Shown here one piece after another: positions 10,535 through 20,969 of a stretch of 64,000 bases of DNA (its first letter is position 1; each line of letters opens with the position of its first letter). A program made the position numbers and the translations under genes. The DNA is from Chaenocephalus aceratus. Its lineage: Eukaryota > Chordata > Actinopteri > Perciformes > Channichthyidae. The notes beneath the pieces are model-generated. The model made no database searches. It was not told the origin of the DNA and worked only from the letters and a program-made list of their open reading frames with translations. Location of the stretch: positions 20,103,883 to 20,167,882 of the forward strand of contig CM043790.1 of NCBI GenBank assembly GCA_023974075.1, given 5' to 3'.

Positions 10535-11066
10535 CACACTGTACCACACACACCTACAGCTCCTAAAGCATAATCAGGCTACAGCCGTTGTGTATTTTAT
10601 TATGTGAAGCACTAAATGGTTTTAGAAAAATATCGACTCTTTGTTTGTTTGTTACTAAACTAAAGCAAATAAAGAGAGTAGGCCTGTTATACTGAGTGAT
10701 ATACATTCTACACACTGCTCTGCTTTCTGCACGGACCTCACAGCTGTTCTCACTGTAAATATCTCGACGCGATGAAAGCAGTTTCTAAAAATAATATCCA
10801 GGGGATGCATGCAGAGCTGTCATTGGCTGAGATAAGTCCGGCCGTGCGTCACGCCTCTACCGTTCCCGGAAATGCATCCGCGGAGGAGCCCTGGAGGAAC
10901 CATCAGTGTATCCTTGGTTATAGCGCCTCTTCGATGCTCGGTCCTCGGTGTGCATTTAGAGAAATTAGATGTCCTTCAAAATAGCGCGCTGAAATTCATT
11001 TCCGGGTCACTACCGGAGGACCGAGGAGTCGAGGAGGGGAAATCTGAGTATTGAGAAGCCTCTCTT
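10349..11066. repeat. inverted-repeat unit (GAGGCTTCTCAAT arms) with CA microsatellite
   Basis: The left arm GAGGCTTCTCAATTCTTAAA, continuing into CCCCTCCTCGA, matches the reverse complement of the right arm at about 11023-11066 (TCGAGGAGGGGAAATCTGAG followed by TATTGAGAAGCCTC). The arms are about 44 bp and 0.63 kb apart. A further CCTCGGTCCTCGG-type sequence lies inside. It may be a small non-autonomous DNA element, but no target duplication is obvious. Confidence 0.55.
10446..10552. repeat. (CA)n microsatellite within CCTACACACTGTACCACA minisatellite
   Basis: The unit CCTACACACTGTACCACA occurs three times (about 10449, 10473 and 10531). A run of about 20 CA dinucleotides separates the second and third copies. 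The reading frames here (cysteine/valine repeats on the minus strand) are products of the repeat. Confidence 0.9.
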
Positions 11067-12012
11067 GTCGCTTGATACTTTGGGAAACCGATTACGGCAA
11101 CAGTTTAAACACGAGGTGTTATGATTCCGGGGTTCGCAGAGTCACACCTATGCGTCACACCCATACCTACGCACGCCCCTAACCATGCATACTAAATAAC
11201 ATAGTGGTCAGTAACATCCAGTTTATGTGCAATATAGGAGGAAGCTTCATAAAAGCAAATCGATAATTAACCACAACATGTACATATGCAGTCATTTCTC
11301 AAGCAATCTAGATAAGGTTTTGCCTGGGAACCAGAGGAATCTCTTACATTTGCTCTGGCAGATGCCTGTGGTCCCCGTCCGTTTTGGACAGGTTTCCAGC
11401 TGCCTGAGACGTGCTGGGCCGATCACAACCGTTTATCTACAGTAACATGGGATGTGCTTGAGATGAAGGCCGTAAAGAAAGAATGCCCCAAAGCCATTTG
11501 GAAAACAGCCACTGTTGCTCATCTGATTTGTTGAAACTGCTATAATGTTAGCATATTAGATGTGTTTAAGAAGTGGATGTAGTCATATAGAAAACACCAA
11601 TTGGTTTGTGGGCTACAGTTTTTTGGCCTCAAGTTTGGCATTTTGGATGTTTTTAGCTGTAGCCATCTTGTTTTTTTACAACCAGAATTGACACAAAAGG
11701 GCGATTCTGAGTTCAACCCTTGTGCTGAAAAAGACGCTTTTAGGAAACAAAACAGTTCAAATCAACTGATAAGACTTCACATTGTTAAGAAAAAAACACA
11801 GACTACACCCACTCTAAACGACAACGTCGTAGCAAACTTTGAATTACAAGGAAGCCATCCTTCCTTAAGCATACGCTGCTATGTTTTTGAATACATTCTA
11901 AAAGGGACCATCATGTACAAAATGAACATCATGATGTATTTGAGCATACTTGAAACCAGCAATTGAGACCATTGGGAAAATGTTTGCAAGGTTAATACAT
12001 CCAGTGATATAG
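11067..12012. other. no gene recognised
   Basis: AT-rich sequence. The longest frame (11601-11966) has no recognisable domain, and codon use looks random. Confidence 0.45.
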
Positions 12013-12149
12013 TACGGAGTCCCTTTGGGGACATGGAGAAGAAAATATATATGTTTTGCGAGATATTGCAAAACCTTTGCGAGATCTCGCAAAACTTTTC
12101 ATTTAGCTCAATGTACTTCAGTTAGTTCGGCAACACAGAAACCACAACA

Positions 12150-12338
12150 ATGGCGGGGTTCATCGATTTTTACTTTGAGCTTGGCCTAAAATATAAAGAT
12201 ATAACATCAGTGCTTGGCAATAGGCACGGGTATAACATAAGTGAAAGACACCTCAAGAGAACACTCAGAGCGAGGGGACATGCACATCGCGGATCAATAA
12301 CTCATGAACATAACGTTGTAAAAATACAAACAACATGA
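12150..12338 (+). pseudogene. IS3EU-like transposase N-terminal fragment
   Basis: The 62-codon frame begins MAGFIDFYFELGLKYKDITS and continues with RHGYNISERHLKRTLRARG. The pattern FYF.LGLKYKDI..L...HGY.ISERHLKR.LRARGL is how I remember the amino-terminal DNA-binding segment of IS3EU/rve-type transposases in fish. After residue 48 the sequence diverges, and it stops 14 residues later, so everything C-terminal (the DDE integrase core) is lost. The ATG follows a short AT-rich leader inside the left terminus of the element and is a plausible original start. It is not a functional gene. Confidence 0.6.
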
Positions 12339-12485
12339 CTTTACAATCATAGCAAGGTAGACAACGAGCTACATAGTAGTTTTTTATCAGAACAGTTCGA
12401 TATGCGCCGTCATCCGAGCTAAACATCAATAATTGGTCACAATCTGCAGCTGGAGGAGAGGGGAGTGCTCAGGGACCGTCTACAC

Positions 12486-13006
12486 CAGGGGTATCAAACT
12501 CAAATACACACTTATTGAAATGAACTTATTGCACATATTAAACCTGGAACTAACAAAGCTTAAATAATTGCCTATAAAAACAACATTAAACATTAAATAA
12601 TCAGTTGCATTAATTTCTTATGGCTCTATCTGTAGCTTTCCCCGAGTCATTTCTTATGATTACATTTTTAACAGCTTCAAAAAAACTATTTCCCTCAAAG
12701 AAAAAAACAAACATGCCCTGTTGTCGCAAGAAACAAAGTGTAGAAGGAAACATCCATTGAAACTCTGTTTGCTGCTCTGTGATGCTAGTTCAAGCCAGAT
12801 ACTTGGCATCTCATCTTGGGTGCAAGTTCATCAATGTTTGGGGTCAGGCTCAGTCTGAGCTGAGGAAATCCTCAGGATTGAGTGAAGGTGTGCGTGCAAT
12901 ATACCGCCGGGCCAGATCTAAGAGTAATTAGAAATTATCCTGCGGGCCGAAATTAAATCCACCAAGGGCCTGATTTGGCCCCCGGGCCTTGAGTTTGACA
13001 CATGTG
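12486..13006. mobile_element. hAT non-autonomous element (MITE), 521 bp
   Basis: It starts CAGGGGTATCAAACTCAA and ends TTGAGTTTGACACATGTG, inverted over most of that length. The flanks are GTCTACAC (12478-12485) and GTCTACAA (13007-13014), a 7/8 matching 8-bp duplication typical of hAT. Internal GGGCC-rich blocks near 12905-12985 are usual for this type. There is no coding sequence. Confidence 0.85.
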
Positions 13007-13146
13007 GTCTACAAACTGCAACACCGAAAATATATACTCGTATAAAATTCAATAATTTCATTTTTTTAAGATGTAGTGCTACCAAAATCTCTTAACACAT
13101 CAATGGTTATGTTGTTGTTACAGTATAACACTTATTTTGAATAAAT

Positions 13147-13410
13147 ATGCTTTTAAATATTTTTCAGGCTTTTTTATTTCAAACTATTTTAAATTACTTT
13201 GACATTTTACAATGGCGTGCAACCAAACCCCTTTCACACATCAATAGTACATTGCTGCTCATACTACATCAGGGTTGTCCCAACTACTGCCCGGGGGAAT
13301 AGCAATGTACTATTGATGTGTGAAAGGGGTTTGGTTGCACTACATTGTAAAATGTCAAAGTAATTTAAAATTGTTTGAAATAAAAAAGCCTGAAAAATAT
13401 TTAAAAGCAT
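13147..13410. repeat. large palindrome: 110-bp arms, 44-bp loop
   Basis: The left arm 13147-13256 and right arm 13301-13410 are reverse complements with only a few mismatches (for example GGCGTGCAACC against GTAGTGCAACC). The loop holds CAGGGTTGTCCCAACTACTG. It lies within the right half of the IS3EU-like remnant. Confidence 0.9.
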
Positions 13411-13639
13411 TGCAGCAACGAGCAAAAGTATTGCGAGATCTCTCCATGTCCCCTAGGGGGCTCCGTAATACGGTCATTTACTGAATAACATGAAGGTAAT
13501 ATACCCAATAAAATGAACTGATATGTTCTGTGCAGCATCCCTTCCAAAATCAGAACACATTTTATGACCAAAAAAAGACATTTAAATAAAGAACACGTGA
13601 TTACATGTAATGATGAATGGGTCCACATGGGTTTGCTAT

Positions 13640-13970
13640 CCTGGTTCCAAAATGGTGGAATGAGCTCCCCATTGACATCAGGACGGCAGAAAGCTTACAC
13701 ACCTTCCGGCGCAGACTCTTTCGACTCCATCTCGAGCGATAGAATTACTAACCAAGAACTGCTAACAGAGCACTTATATACTAATAAAGGACTGGCTTAT
13801 CTAAAGCCAGTTGAGAAGCACTTGAAATACTTGGCTCTATGAAACCTGATGTACATATATGATTCTGTTTTCTTCAAGGTTGTGTCTTCCTGGTCGAATG
13901 TACTTATTGTAAGTCGCTTTGGATAAAAGCGTCAGCTAAATGCAATGTAATGTAATGTAATGATGAGACC
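13640..13970 (+). pseudogene. LINE 3' end (RT C-terminal remnant plus tail)
   Basis: In one plus-strand frame (about 13642-13730) the peptide PKWWNELPIDIRTAESLHTF followed by RRRLFRLHL is readable. It matches the terminal WWNELP.DIR.A.SL..FRR.L..HL pattern shared by many LINE polymerases. It is followed by GGCTTATCTAAAGCCAGTTG and the TAAGTCGCTTTGGATAAAAG tail, ending in (AATGT)n repeats. Only about the last 30 residues of the protein are left. The same 3' UTR occurs at 4890-5103. Confidence 0.7.
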
Positions 13971-14099
13971 ACCTATGAGAGAGAGACATAAGTAACAATC
14001 TCAAACGCTGCAGGATACAAAGTCAGGTTATGAACTCCAAGGACTCTTTAGATGAGTTTCACAGAGCTAAAAATGTGTCTTACTCTGAAGTGTTTCTTT

Positions 14100-14240
14100 T
14101 TCATTGTTATATTTTCCTCTGCGTCCTTCTTACACCACACAAAGAACAGTGCACTTGCCACTTGACTGATTGAACAAGTAGAGAAGTGTGTTGCAGACGC
14201 TGAAGGACATGAGCTTCCTGAACTGCTACGCTATCTCCAC
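14100..14240 (-). pseudogene. very degraded jockey/CR1-like LINE remnant
   Basis: A minus-strand frame reads FRKLMSFSVCNTLLYLFNQS, then breaks. This resembles the RKLRSF.VCSKMLEIF segment of the LINE at 3867-4790. Similarity is short and there are frameshifts. Confidence 0.4.
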
Positions 14241-14459
14241 CTCTTCTCTCCGGAGGGGGATATGTGTCTCTGACTACTTTGTTCAAAACCTTTTACAAGA
14301 TCTTTTATCACCCTAATGTTGAGCTGGGGATTGGTCCTTTCGGAGCCCCTCCACTCATTTCCCTCACTGCTTTAAGTGTGCAGGCAAAAACAGAACTCCT
14401 CTGAGAAGTGCCAGACTGGGTGCTCTGCAGGTCAGTAAGTCGCAACTGCTTTTAAGGTG

Positions 14460-16195
14460 TATACAATACGTTTAGAGACTTAGTTTTTTAGATGGTTTAA
14501 TAAGTTTGAGTGATTTTTTTCAAGTCGGAAGAACATTCGGGAAAACATTTTCTCTAACAAAATGTATACAATTATGTTTTTATTGTTAGAAAAGCACAAT
14601 TAAGAGGACTAATACTATTTTGTATTTCTAGCTCTAGAGGAAGTTATTTTCACTCGTAATTACAGTTTATGTTGAAATGACTGATTTTTTGCATTTCTAT
14701 TTACTAGTTAAGAAAACAAAGTGCAAATATAAAAATAGTGTGCTTTCAAAAAGGTGAAACATAAAGACATATTTTAACATCTTATACATTTTATACTATT
14801 TTCTCCTTGACCTACAGACCTAATCTCATTATATTAAGGATAGAATTATTGCTATACTGCACTAATATTTCTACCATATACTGTATATGAAATATGATAC
14901 CTCCAACTTCAGTAGTTCTCATAATTTCCTCTTAAATGCTTCATGCTGTACCTCTGTTGAATGGCCCACAATGATTTCTGAAAATACAAAACAAATTGCA
15001 GTTCTATCTGACATATACATACACGCCTAGTGAATGAGAGGTTAAATGAATATCTTGCGCTGGGTTTGGCTGAAAAGCAAGGGAAGCATTGAAAGGAGTT
15101 AGAGGTTTTATATGCTGCAGTTTCTTTAAAATAGGACCCAAATATATGTGAGATTCACTTTCATTATGAACGATTTCAATGGGTTCATACCACAAGCAGC
15201 TATTTCATCCTACTTGTATGCAATTCTAAAGGGTTGATATTTGTTTTTCTCGAGAGCATATTGCTTAAAGTCCCTCTATTACTTAAAGTGTAAACATGAA
15301 CAGCCTTATGTGCCATGACTTATTGTGGCTTATTGTTTACCATTTGAAACTTGATTTCAAAGTATATTGTTTTTATGATGCCATGCATTTTACTTCATGT
15401 AGAAAATAAACCACAGTTATGAAATACTCAAAACATATCATGGTGCAATACTGTAGAAAGTTAAAGCTACATTGAGTTTTAAAGTGTCTATTTATCATCT
15501 ATTTCCAATGATTTTCTCCAATTTTATTGTACAAAATGGAGTTGAAAAGTGTGTTTCAGAATGTTTTTTCTACCATCTACATGAGGCTGGAATTTTAAAA
15601 CCTAGGCCAATGTTGTCATATTAACCTGATCCAATTTGCACTCCGATTTGAATAGTTTGTCCTAAATAGTTTGTCCAACAGTCGGGCCAAACACAGAGTC
15701 TATGTATTTGGTAGCTAATGCATTTATCACTGATGCAAACAAATGACTCAACAGTTTCACAATAACTTCCATGGCGATGCATGATGCACACATCTTTAAA
15801 CAGTCTGATGTCAATCCCATTTGCCACTTGTACTGTTCATCCCATTGTCTAAAGACTGCAGTGATCAAACAATCTGCATCAATACACTGAGCATCTTTGT
15901 GCTGCTTCTCTATCTTAGTTGTGATTTATTCTCTCTTGTGAGCATTAAGTGCATGCAGGCCTTTTGGGGAATCTGATTGAAGTATGATTGGTTCTTTTTG
16001 AGAATGTAAAGCTCCTTCAACATCTGTTTCCTATTGCTCCATGAGGGTGATGTTAGTGTTAGACATTGATTCTGGAAAAAAAATCCTCCTTTGTTGACAT
16101 ATTTGTCATATTATGTTATCATCTGGCAATTCCTATAACATTCTAAAACAAATGGAAATGGGGTTAAATGTGTTACATACTGTACTAACATGGGA
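14460..16195. other. no gene recognised
   Basis: AT-rich sequence. Two overlapping minus-strand frames near 15620-15870 have no recognisable domain. No repeat boundaries were seen. Confidence 0.45.
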
Positions 16196-16230
16196 GTTCT
16201 CATTCATAACACTCCGTTCGATGTCTCACT

Positions 16231-16383
16231 ATGGGATGCGCCTCATCGCGGAGCAAACAGAAGCATCAATCTCATTACGCCAATCCTGATTGGCTGGTGA
16301 TCTTGACGTCAGCGTCAGGGGAAATCACCCCCTATAAGTAGCCTGCGCCACGACGCATGCGTCATTCAAACACCTCTTCTCGC
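16231..16383 (+). repeat. DIRS copy 1 left inverted terminal repeat
   Basis: This is the reverse complement of 20970-21125 with few differences. It includes GATGCGCCTCATCGCGG, GATTGGCTGGTGATCTTGAC, CTATAAGTAGCCTGCG and CATGCGTCATTCAAA. Confidence 0.9.
16281..16338 (+). promoter_or_regulatory. candidate Pol II promoter in the DIRS terminal repeat (CCAAT, CRE, TATA)
   Basis: An inverted CCAAT pair (CCAATCCTGATTGG, about 16280-16293), a perfect cAMP-response-element consensus TGACGTCA (16304-16311) and a TATA-like TATAAG (16333-16338) are spaced as in a vertebrate promoter. The gag leader lies downstream. In copy 2 the CRE is degraded to TGACGTCT and the TATA-like motif to TTTAAG. Function is inferred from motifs only. 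Confidence 0.5.
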
Positions 16384-16830
16384 TTCAGAGCACATCTCTA
16401 CAGTAGCCGGGCAAGCTTCACTGTCCACAGACTGAACCCAAATACCCATTTCGGTCGACGGGCGCTCGCCGGCTACTCCTTCTGCTTCGCAGGAAGACGG
16501 TAGTACTAACGCCAGTTAGTATTAAAATCGACTTCGCCCTTCTCTTCCCCGGCAAGTAAGGTAGGTCCGATTTTTTAAGCTAGCAGCACACCTGTTGCTA
16601 GCTCGCTCCCTCTCTACCGACACCACGGTAGCGAGGAAGTTTTTTCTTTTCTCTTCCCCACGGAGGGGAAAAGTATTAAAAAGGAGCATACTGCCACACC
16701 AGTCAGTATTCTCCGGGAATAAAAGACCCACACCGTCCTTTTTCTCCGGATTAAGGACAAGGTGGTAATACCTTTTTCTCCTGTCCCACCTGTCGAGAGC
16801 GGGCCCTCTCCACGCCACGAAGCGACCAAG

Positions 16831-18467
16831 ATGGACGCCCCTCTCCCTCACACCAGAGGAGTCAGGGACTCGGTGGCTCGACTCTGCGGCTGCGGGTTGA
16901 AGATCTCGGGCACAGACACACACCAGGTCTGTTCGTCCTGCCTCGGGCTGGAACACGCCTGAGGCGCGATCGACAACCCCGGCTCATGCGGACATTGTGT
17001 CCGCTTCACCGTTAAGAGCCTCCGCCGACGGTTAGCAAGACAAGCTAGCCTGTCGGAACAGGACCCCCCCCATGTCCATGGACCCGCCGACCGGCAGTCA
17101 AGACACGGGGGCGTCTGCCACAGAGAGTGAACCCCTCTCCGTGTCGGTCTGGGGCTCATTATCCGCTATGGCCACAGAACCGGAATCCCGCACCCTGGCA
17201 GGCCGGGACCCGGTGACGACAAGACACGCGGGAACGGATTCCCGCGCGTTACCAAGCTGGGGCTCCCGGTTAGACCTTACCATGGTCTCACCCGCGGAGG
17301 ATGTCCTCGAGCTGGACTACGAGGAGGACGAAGAGGAGGACGCCCTGGCGTTCCTCCTGTCCGAATCGGATGAACAGGAAGAGGACACCTTCATGTCACC
17401 GGCTCAGGCTGCAAAGCCTGAGGCAAGTGCTGCTCCCCCGGGCGATAACGCACCAGCTTCGCCCGGTCTGAGCATGGACCTGCAGGCCGTGTGCAAACGC
17501 GCTGCGGTCAGACTCAACGTTCCGTGGCCTGAAATGGCCAAGGAGACCTCCAGGTCCCGCTACGAGGGGAAATACCTTCCCCAAGCAGCGGGCGAAAATA
17601 GGCAACTCCTCCCGGTCTTCCCGGAAATGTTGGATGAAGTGTCGGTCTCGTGGAGAGACCGACACTTCAGCAACAAGGTCCCAATCCAGGGTGCCTCCTC
17701 CCTAGACTGCGACGGAATGGAGAAGCTCGGCCTGCTCCGCATGCCGCCCATGGAACCGCTGGTAGTGGCTCACCTTCTACCAAAGGTGGCCCCGTCACCG
17801 AGCAGGAACCCCACGCTGCCAGCAAAGTCGGACCGTTTTCAGTCAGCAGTGACTGAAAAGTCCTACAAAGCTGCAGCGTTGTCCGCCAGGGCCCTGAATG
17901 TGTCCTCGCTGCTAACCACCTACCAAGCGGAGCTCTGCGAGGACCTGTCGGGTAACCCGGGGGCAGCCACTCTGGACGAGATGGCAGCGGTCATGGACAT
18001 TTGTCTCTGTGTCCAACGATGCACCGTCCAGGCCACGGGCAAGGTAATGGGGATCATGGTGGTGCAGGAAAGAGCGAGATGGCTCAACCTCACCACTCTC
18101 CCAAACCGGGAAAAGGAGGATGTGCTGGATATGCCTCATCGTTCCCGAGGGAATTTTCGGCTCCGCTCTCGCCTCCATGCAAAGGAGGTGTGAGACGAAA
18201 AAGAGGGAGGACGAGGCACTCCACCTCTGCCTCCCTCGAAGGGTCCAGCCGCTGCTTTCGCAGCAGCAGTCCTCTGCCCAGGCTGCCTCGAACTCTGCTC
18301 GGTTTAAAGCACCGAAGACGCAGAGGCCGCAGCCCACCCCGAGTCCCCAGACCAGGCTGGAGACAAGGGCAAGCTGGCCTAGAAATTCTCTGGTTCCAGC
18401 TGCAGCTCAGGCTCAGCCAACCCAGAATTTCGGCCAGCAGTTGAGGAAGAAGAAGCGAGCGGCGTGA
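16831..18467 (+). pseudogene. DIRS gag-like ORF, copy 1 (frameshifted)
   Basis: This encodes the DIRS structural/nucleic-acid-binding protein. From ATG at 16831 it reads MDAPLPHTRGV, then a Cys/His-rich cluster (CGCG, HQVCSSC, CGHC) like a zinc-binding region. A stop (TGA, 16960-16962) interrupts at a position where copy 2 has CAGGAA. An eighth C in the run at 17064-17071 shifts the frame. The main body (17072-18193) has an acidic stretch (LELDYEEDEEEDALAF) and the conserved blocks VSVSWRDR, PIQGASSLDC, GLLRMPPMEPL and AAALSARAL. One extra base near 18137 shifts the frame again, and the C-terminal part (IVPEGIFGSALASM, basic KKKRAA end) follows to 18467. Copy 2 (55556-57197) confirms the gene model. 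About 540 codons in total. Confidence 0.85.
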
Positions 18468-18879
18468 CAGCCCCTCCTTCTTCCCTCCGTGAATGTGTTC
18501 CCGCCGCCTCGATAGATGCCTAAACACCATCCTCAAGTCCGCACAAACACATGTCACACATTGGTTGATCCTTCTGTCATAAAACATTTGCAGCTGACGC
18601 ATCCAGGCTTCAGGCCGAGGGCGCAGCTCAAAATAATGAAAAGAAAATCAATAAAGCCAATAAACAGCCCGTCAATTGTTCCCCTTCTGAGAGCAGCTAC
18701 TGCATCTCTCAAAAGGCGGATTACTGACGGGTCTGTGAAGGCACCACCGCCAAGCACACGCGCAGTGCCGTCTGGGGCTTTAAGGGCACCACCGTCACGC
18801 GCATGCGCAGTGCCGGCTGGAGCCGTAAGCGTGACATCTCAGCTGGCTCTAAGGAGCATACAGCAGGAGATACTCACGA

Positions 18880-19635
18880 CATCTGCCTGGGCTTCTCAAA
18901 ACAGTTACACATTATCTGTTTTCACAAGCCCAGAGAGAGTCAACCCATATTCTGGAGAGAGAGATTCTCTCTCTCCTAGAAAGAGGGGTTTTATCTATAA
19001 TGCCCGCCGAGCAGAGTCAGATTACGCAGACAAATGTCCTCGTAAAGCACCCGCTCAACATGGGTCTCATAATAAAACTAAACCCCGCGCGCCACGGCGT
19101 GCGGAGAGTATTGGTTATTATGTAATGCATAGTGGCACTACACCCGACTTTTCTAGTGCGGGACGCGCCTACGGGTGCTGTCCTTTCACGGAAGGTAGTC
19201 ACCACGGACGCATGTCAGACAGGCTGATAGGGTATTTACGAAGGTCACCCGGTGAGAGGTCTCTAGAGCAGAGACCTCCAGCGGGCGCACGTAAATTACC
19301 CGGAGCTTTTAGCGGTGGTCCCCACCCTAAAACGCTTCCTGCCTTCTCTCAGAGGACACCATGTCCTCGTGAGGACAGACAACACGATATCGTATATGAA
19401 CCGCCAAGGGAGGTTGCGTTGTCTCCAGTCACACACACTGGCACACAAACTGATCCCTTGGAGCGGCAGACGTCTCCTCTCTCTGAGAGCGACACAGGTA
19501 CCGGGAGTGATGCACCTCGGGACAGAACTACTGTCCAGAGGTGCACCACTCTATGCAGACTGGACTCCTCATCCAAGGATCGGGAGTCCGCTGTGGGTGC
19601 GTTACGGCAGAGCCGCGTTAAATCTGTTCGCATAA
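18880..19635 (+). pseudogene. DIRS reverse transcriptase/RNase H, copy 1 (RT core deleted)
   Basis: The start of the RT region is visible (SPERVNPYSGERDSLSPRK), but aligning with copy 2 shows about 375 bp missing at about 19020, removing the whole RT palm, and about 255 bp missing near 19080. The RNase H part survives in the frame from 19315: TLKRFLPSLRGHHVLVRTDN, NRQGRLRCLQSHTLAHKL, LSLRATQVPGVMHLGTELLS. This is the DIRS RNase H pattern with its D..N and ..G.ELLS segments. A frameshift separates the two parts. No polymerase activity is possible. Confidence 0.8.
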
Positions 19636-19959
19636 AGAAAAAATGCTCAATGACAGCTGTTCTCTTTAATGCACGATTTAAACGCACTGTTAGGCGGGGA
19701 CGCACTCGTACACGATTGACCTCCGGGTCCACCCCTGACTCTGTTACCCCCAACTCTGGCCAGAGTGAAGGAGCAACGCCACACACTTATCCTGATGGAT
19801 CCGCCCTAGCCCGCAACGTACGGGCTGGCGGAGAAATATCAGCTGTTGTGCGGGCAGCCATGGCAGCCCCCACCACGCAGGGACAGATTGTCTCAGGCGG
19901 GGGGGGCGATCCTTCACCCACGCCCAGAGCGCGGGGCACTATGGGCCTGACCCGTGAGT

Positions 19960-20922
19960 GGTACAATCTGAATATAGTGGGACTCCCTCAGAAGGTGATA
20001 AACACTATTCAGAGTGCGAGAGCTTCCTCCACCAGGTCTCTCTAGGACTGTAAGTGGAGGGTGTTTGAGGAGTGGTGCCTTCAAGAAGGACACATCTCTT
20101 TTCAATGTCCTGTCGGGGTGATTTTATCATTTCTACAGGACTTGATCGATAAACACAGAGCTTTCTCCACGATCAAGGTGTACCTGGCTGCTATTGTTGC
20201 ATGCCATGTGAGCTTTGAAGGTAAGACGGCTAGCCAACATCCTTTGGTCTGCCGTTTTATGAAGGGAGCGCGCAGGCTCCTCCCTGTCTCCAGGTCGCTG
20301 GTGCCCTTATGGGACCTGGCAGTGGTTTTAAATGGGCTCAGAATGAGCCCATTTGAACCCCTGGAAGGAGCTGACATGAAACATCTGTCACTCAAGACAG
20401 TGCTGTTACTGGCCCTGGCATCCGCCAAGCGGGTCAGCGATATCCATGCACTGTCTGTACATCCCTCATGCACTCAGTTCGCCCCAGGGCAAACGAGAGT
20501 GTTGTTGAAGCCCAACCCTGCCTTTACACCAAGGGTGGTTGGTTTGTGTACCCCAATTGACATTGAGGCATTTCCTCCGCCGCTGGTTTCCTCCGGGGAG
20601 CAGCAGCAGGATCTGTTGTGTCCAGTCCGGGGCTTTACACACATATATGGACAGATCAAAGGAGCTTCGTCTTAATGACCAACTATTCGTGTCCTGGGCT
20701 AACAATCACCAGGGCAAGCCCGTTACTAAGCAACGGCTCTCCCACTGGATTGTGGAGGCAATTGCTTTGGCCTATACGAGTCAGAATTTGCAAGCACCTT
20801 CGGGTCTGCGGGCTCACTCGACTCGGGGCCTGGCTACATCCTGGGCTTTGTTCAAGGGTGTTTCCATCCAAGACATCTGTGCAGCGGCGAGCTGGTCCTC
20901 GCCGCCGCCGTTCTCAGAGTAA
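19960..20922 (+). pseudogene. DIRS tyrosine recombinase, copy 1 (stop, frameshift, C-terminus lost)
   Basis: Integrase of DIRS elements, a phage-type tyrosine recombinase that inserts the circular DNA copy. The N-terminal part reads LPQKVINTIQSARASSTRSL, then a TAG (20043-20045), then DCKWRVFEEWCLQEGHISF. The core includes HRAFSTIKVYLAAIVACH, LALASAKRVSDIHALSVH (first catalytic Arg) and, after a frameshift near 20640, QLFVSWANNHQGKPVTKQRL and GLRAHSTRGLATSWALFKGV. HSTRG is the H-x-x-R catalytic box. The frame ends SWSSPPPFSE, just where the family carries the nucleophilic tyrosine (..HTF..FYRLD), so that residue is absent. Non-functional. Confidence 0.88.
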
Positions 20923-20950
20923 CATGAAGTGAGATGTCTCACCAGACGGC
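20912..20950 (+). repeat. DIRS internal complementary region
   Basis: GTTCTCAGAGTAACATGAAG is the reverse complement of the right terminus at about 21125-21146, and the following GATGTCTCAC repeats the left terminus (about 16220). This juxtaposition of the two ends is characteristic of DIRS elements and is thought to template circular replication intermediates. Confidence 0.85.
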
Positions 20951-20969
20951 CCTCCTTGCTATGGTGATG

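Larger units (their letters stand above)
12013..13467 (+). mobile_element. IS3EU-like DNA transposon remnant, with nested hAT MITE
   Basis: The termini are TACGGAGTCCCTTTGGGGAC on the left and, read on the minus strand, TACGGAGCCCCCTAGGGGAC on the right. Both continue into CATGGAG and share a GAGATCTCGCAA block further in. The plus-strand fragment at 12150-12338 resembles the N-terminal helix-turn-helix region of IS3EU-family integrase-like transposases of fish. The catalytic part is missing and the interior is occupied by a hAT MITE (12486-13006) and a palindrome (13147-13410). No target-site duplication was identified. Confidence 0.6.

Noticed and set aside
10265..10553. Cysteine/valine-rich reading frames on the minus strand
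   Set aside because: They are translations of the CA microsatellite and the minisatellite beside it.
17912..18602. Long minus-strand frames opposite the DIRS gag
   Set aside because: They are shadows of the GC-rich gag frame with no domains of their own; the same effect occurs opposite copy 2.
18516..20045. A single 509-codon protein
   Set aside because: Only parts correspond to real DIRS frames (start of RT, start of recombinase). The RNase H is in a different frame, and deletions fused the rest by chance.
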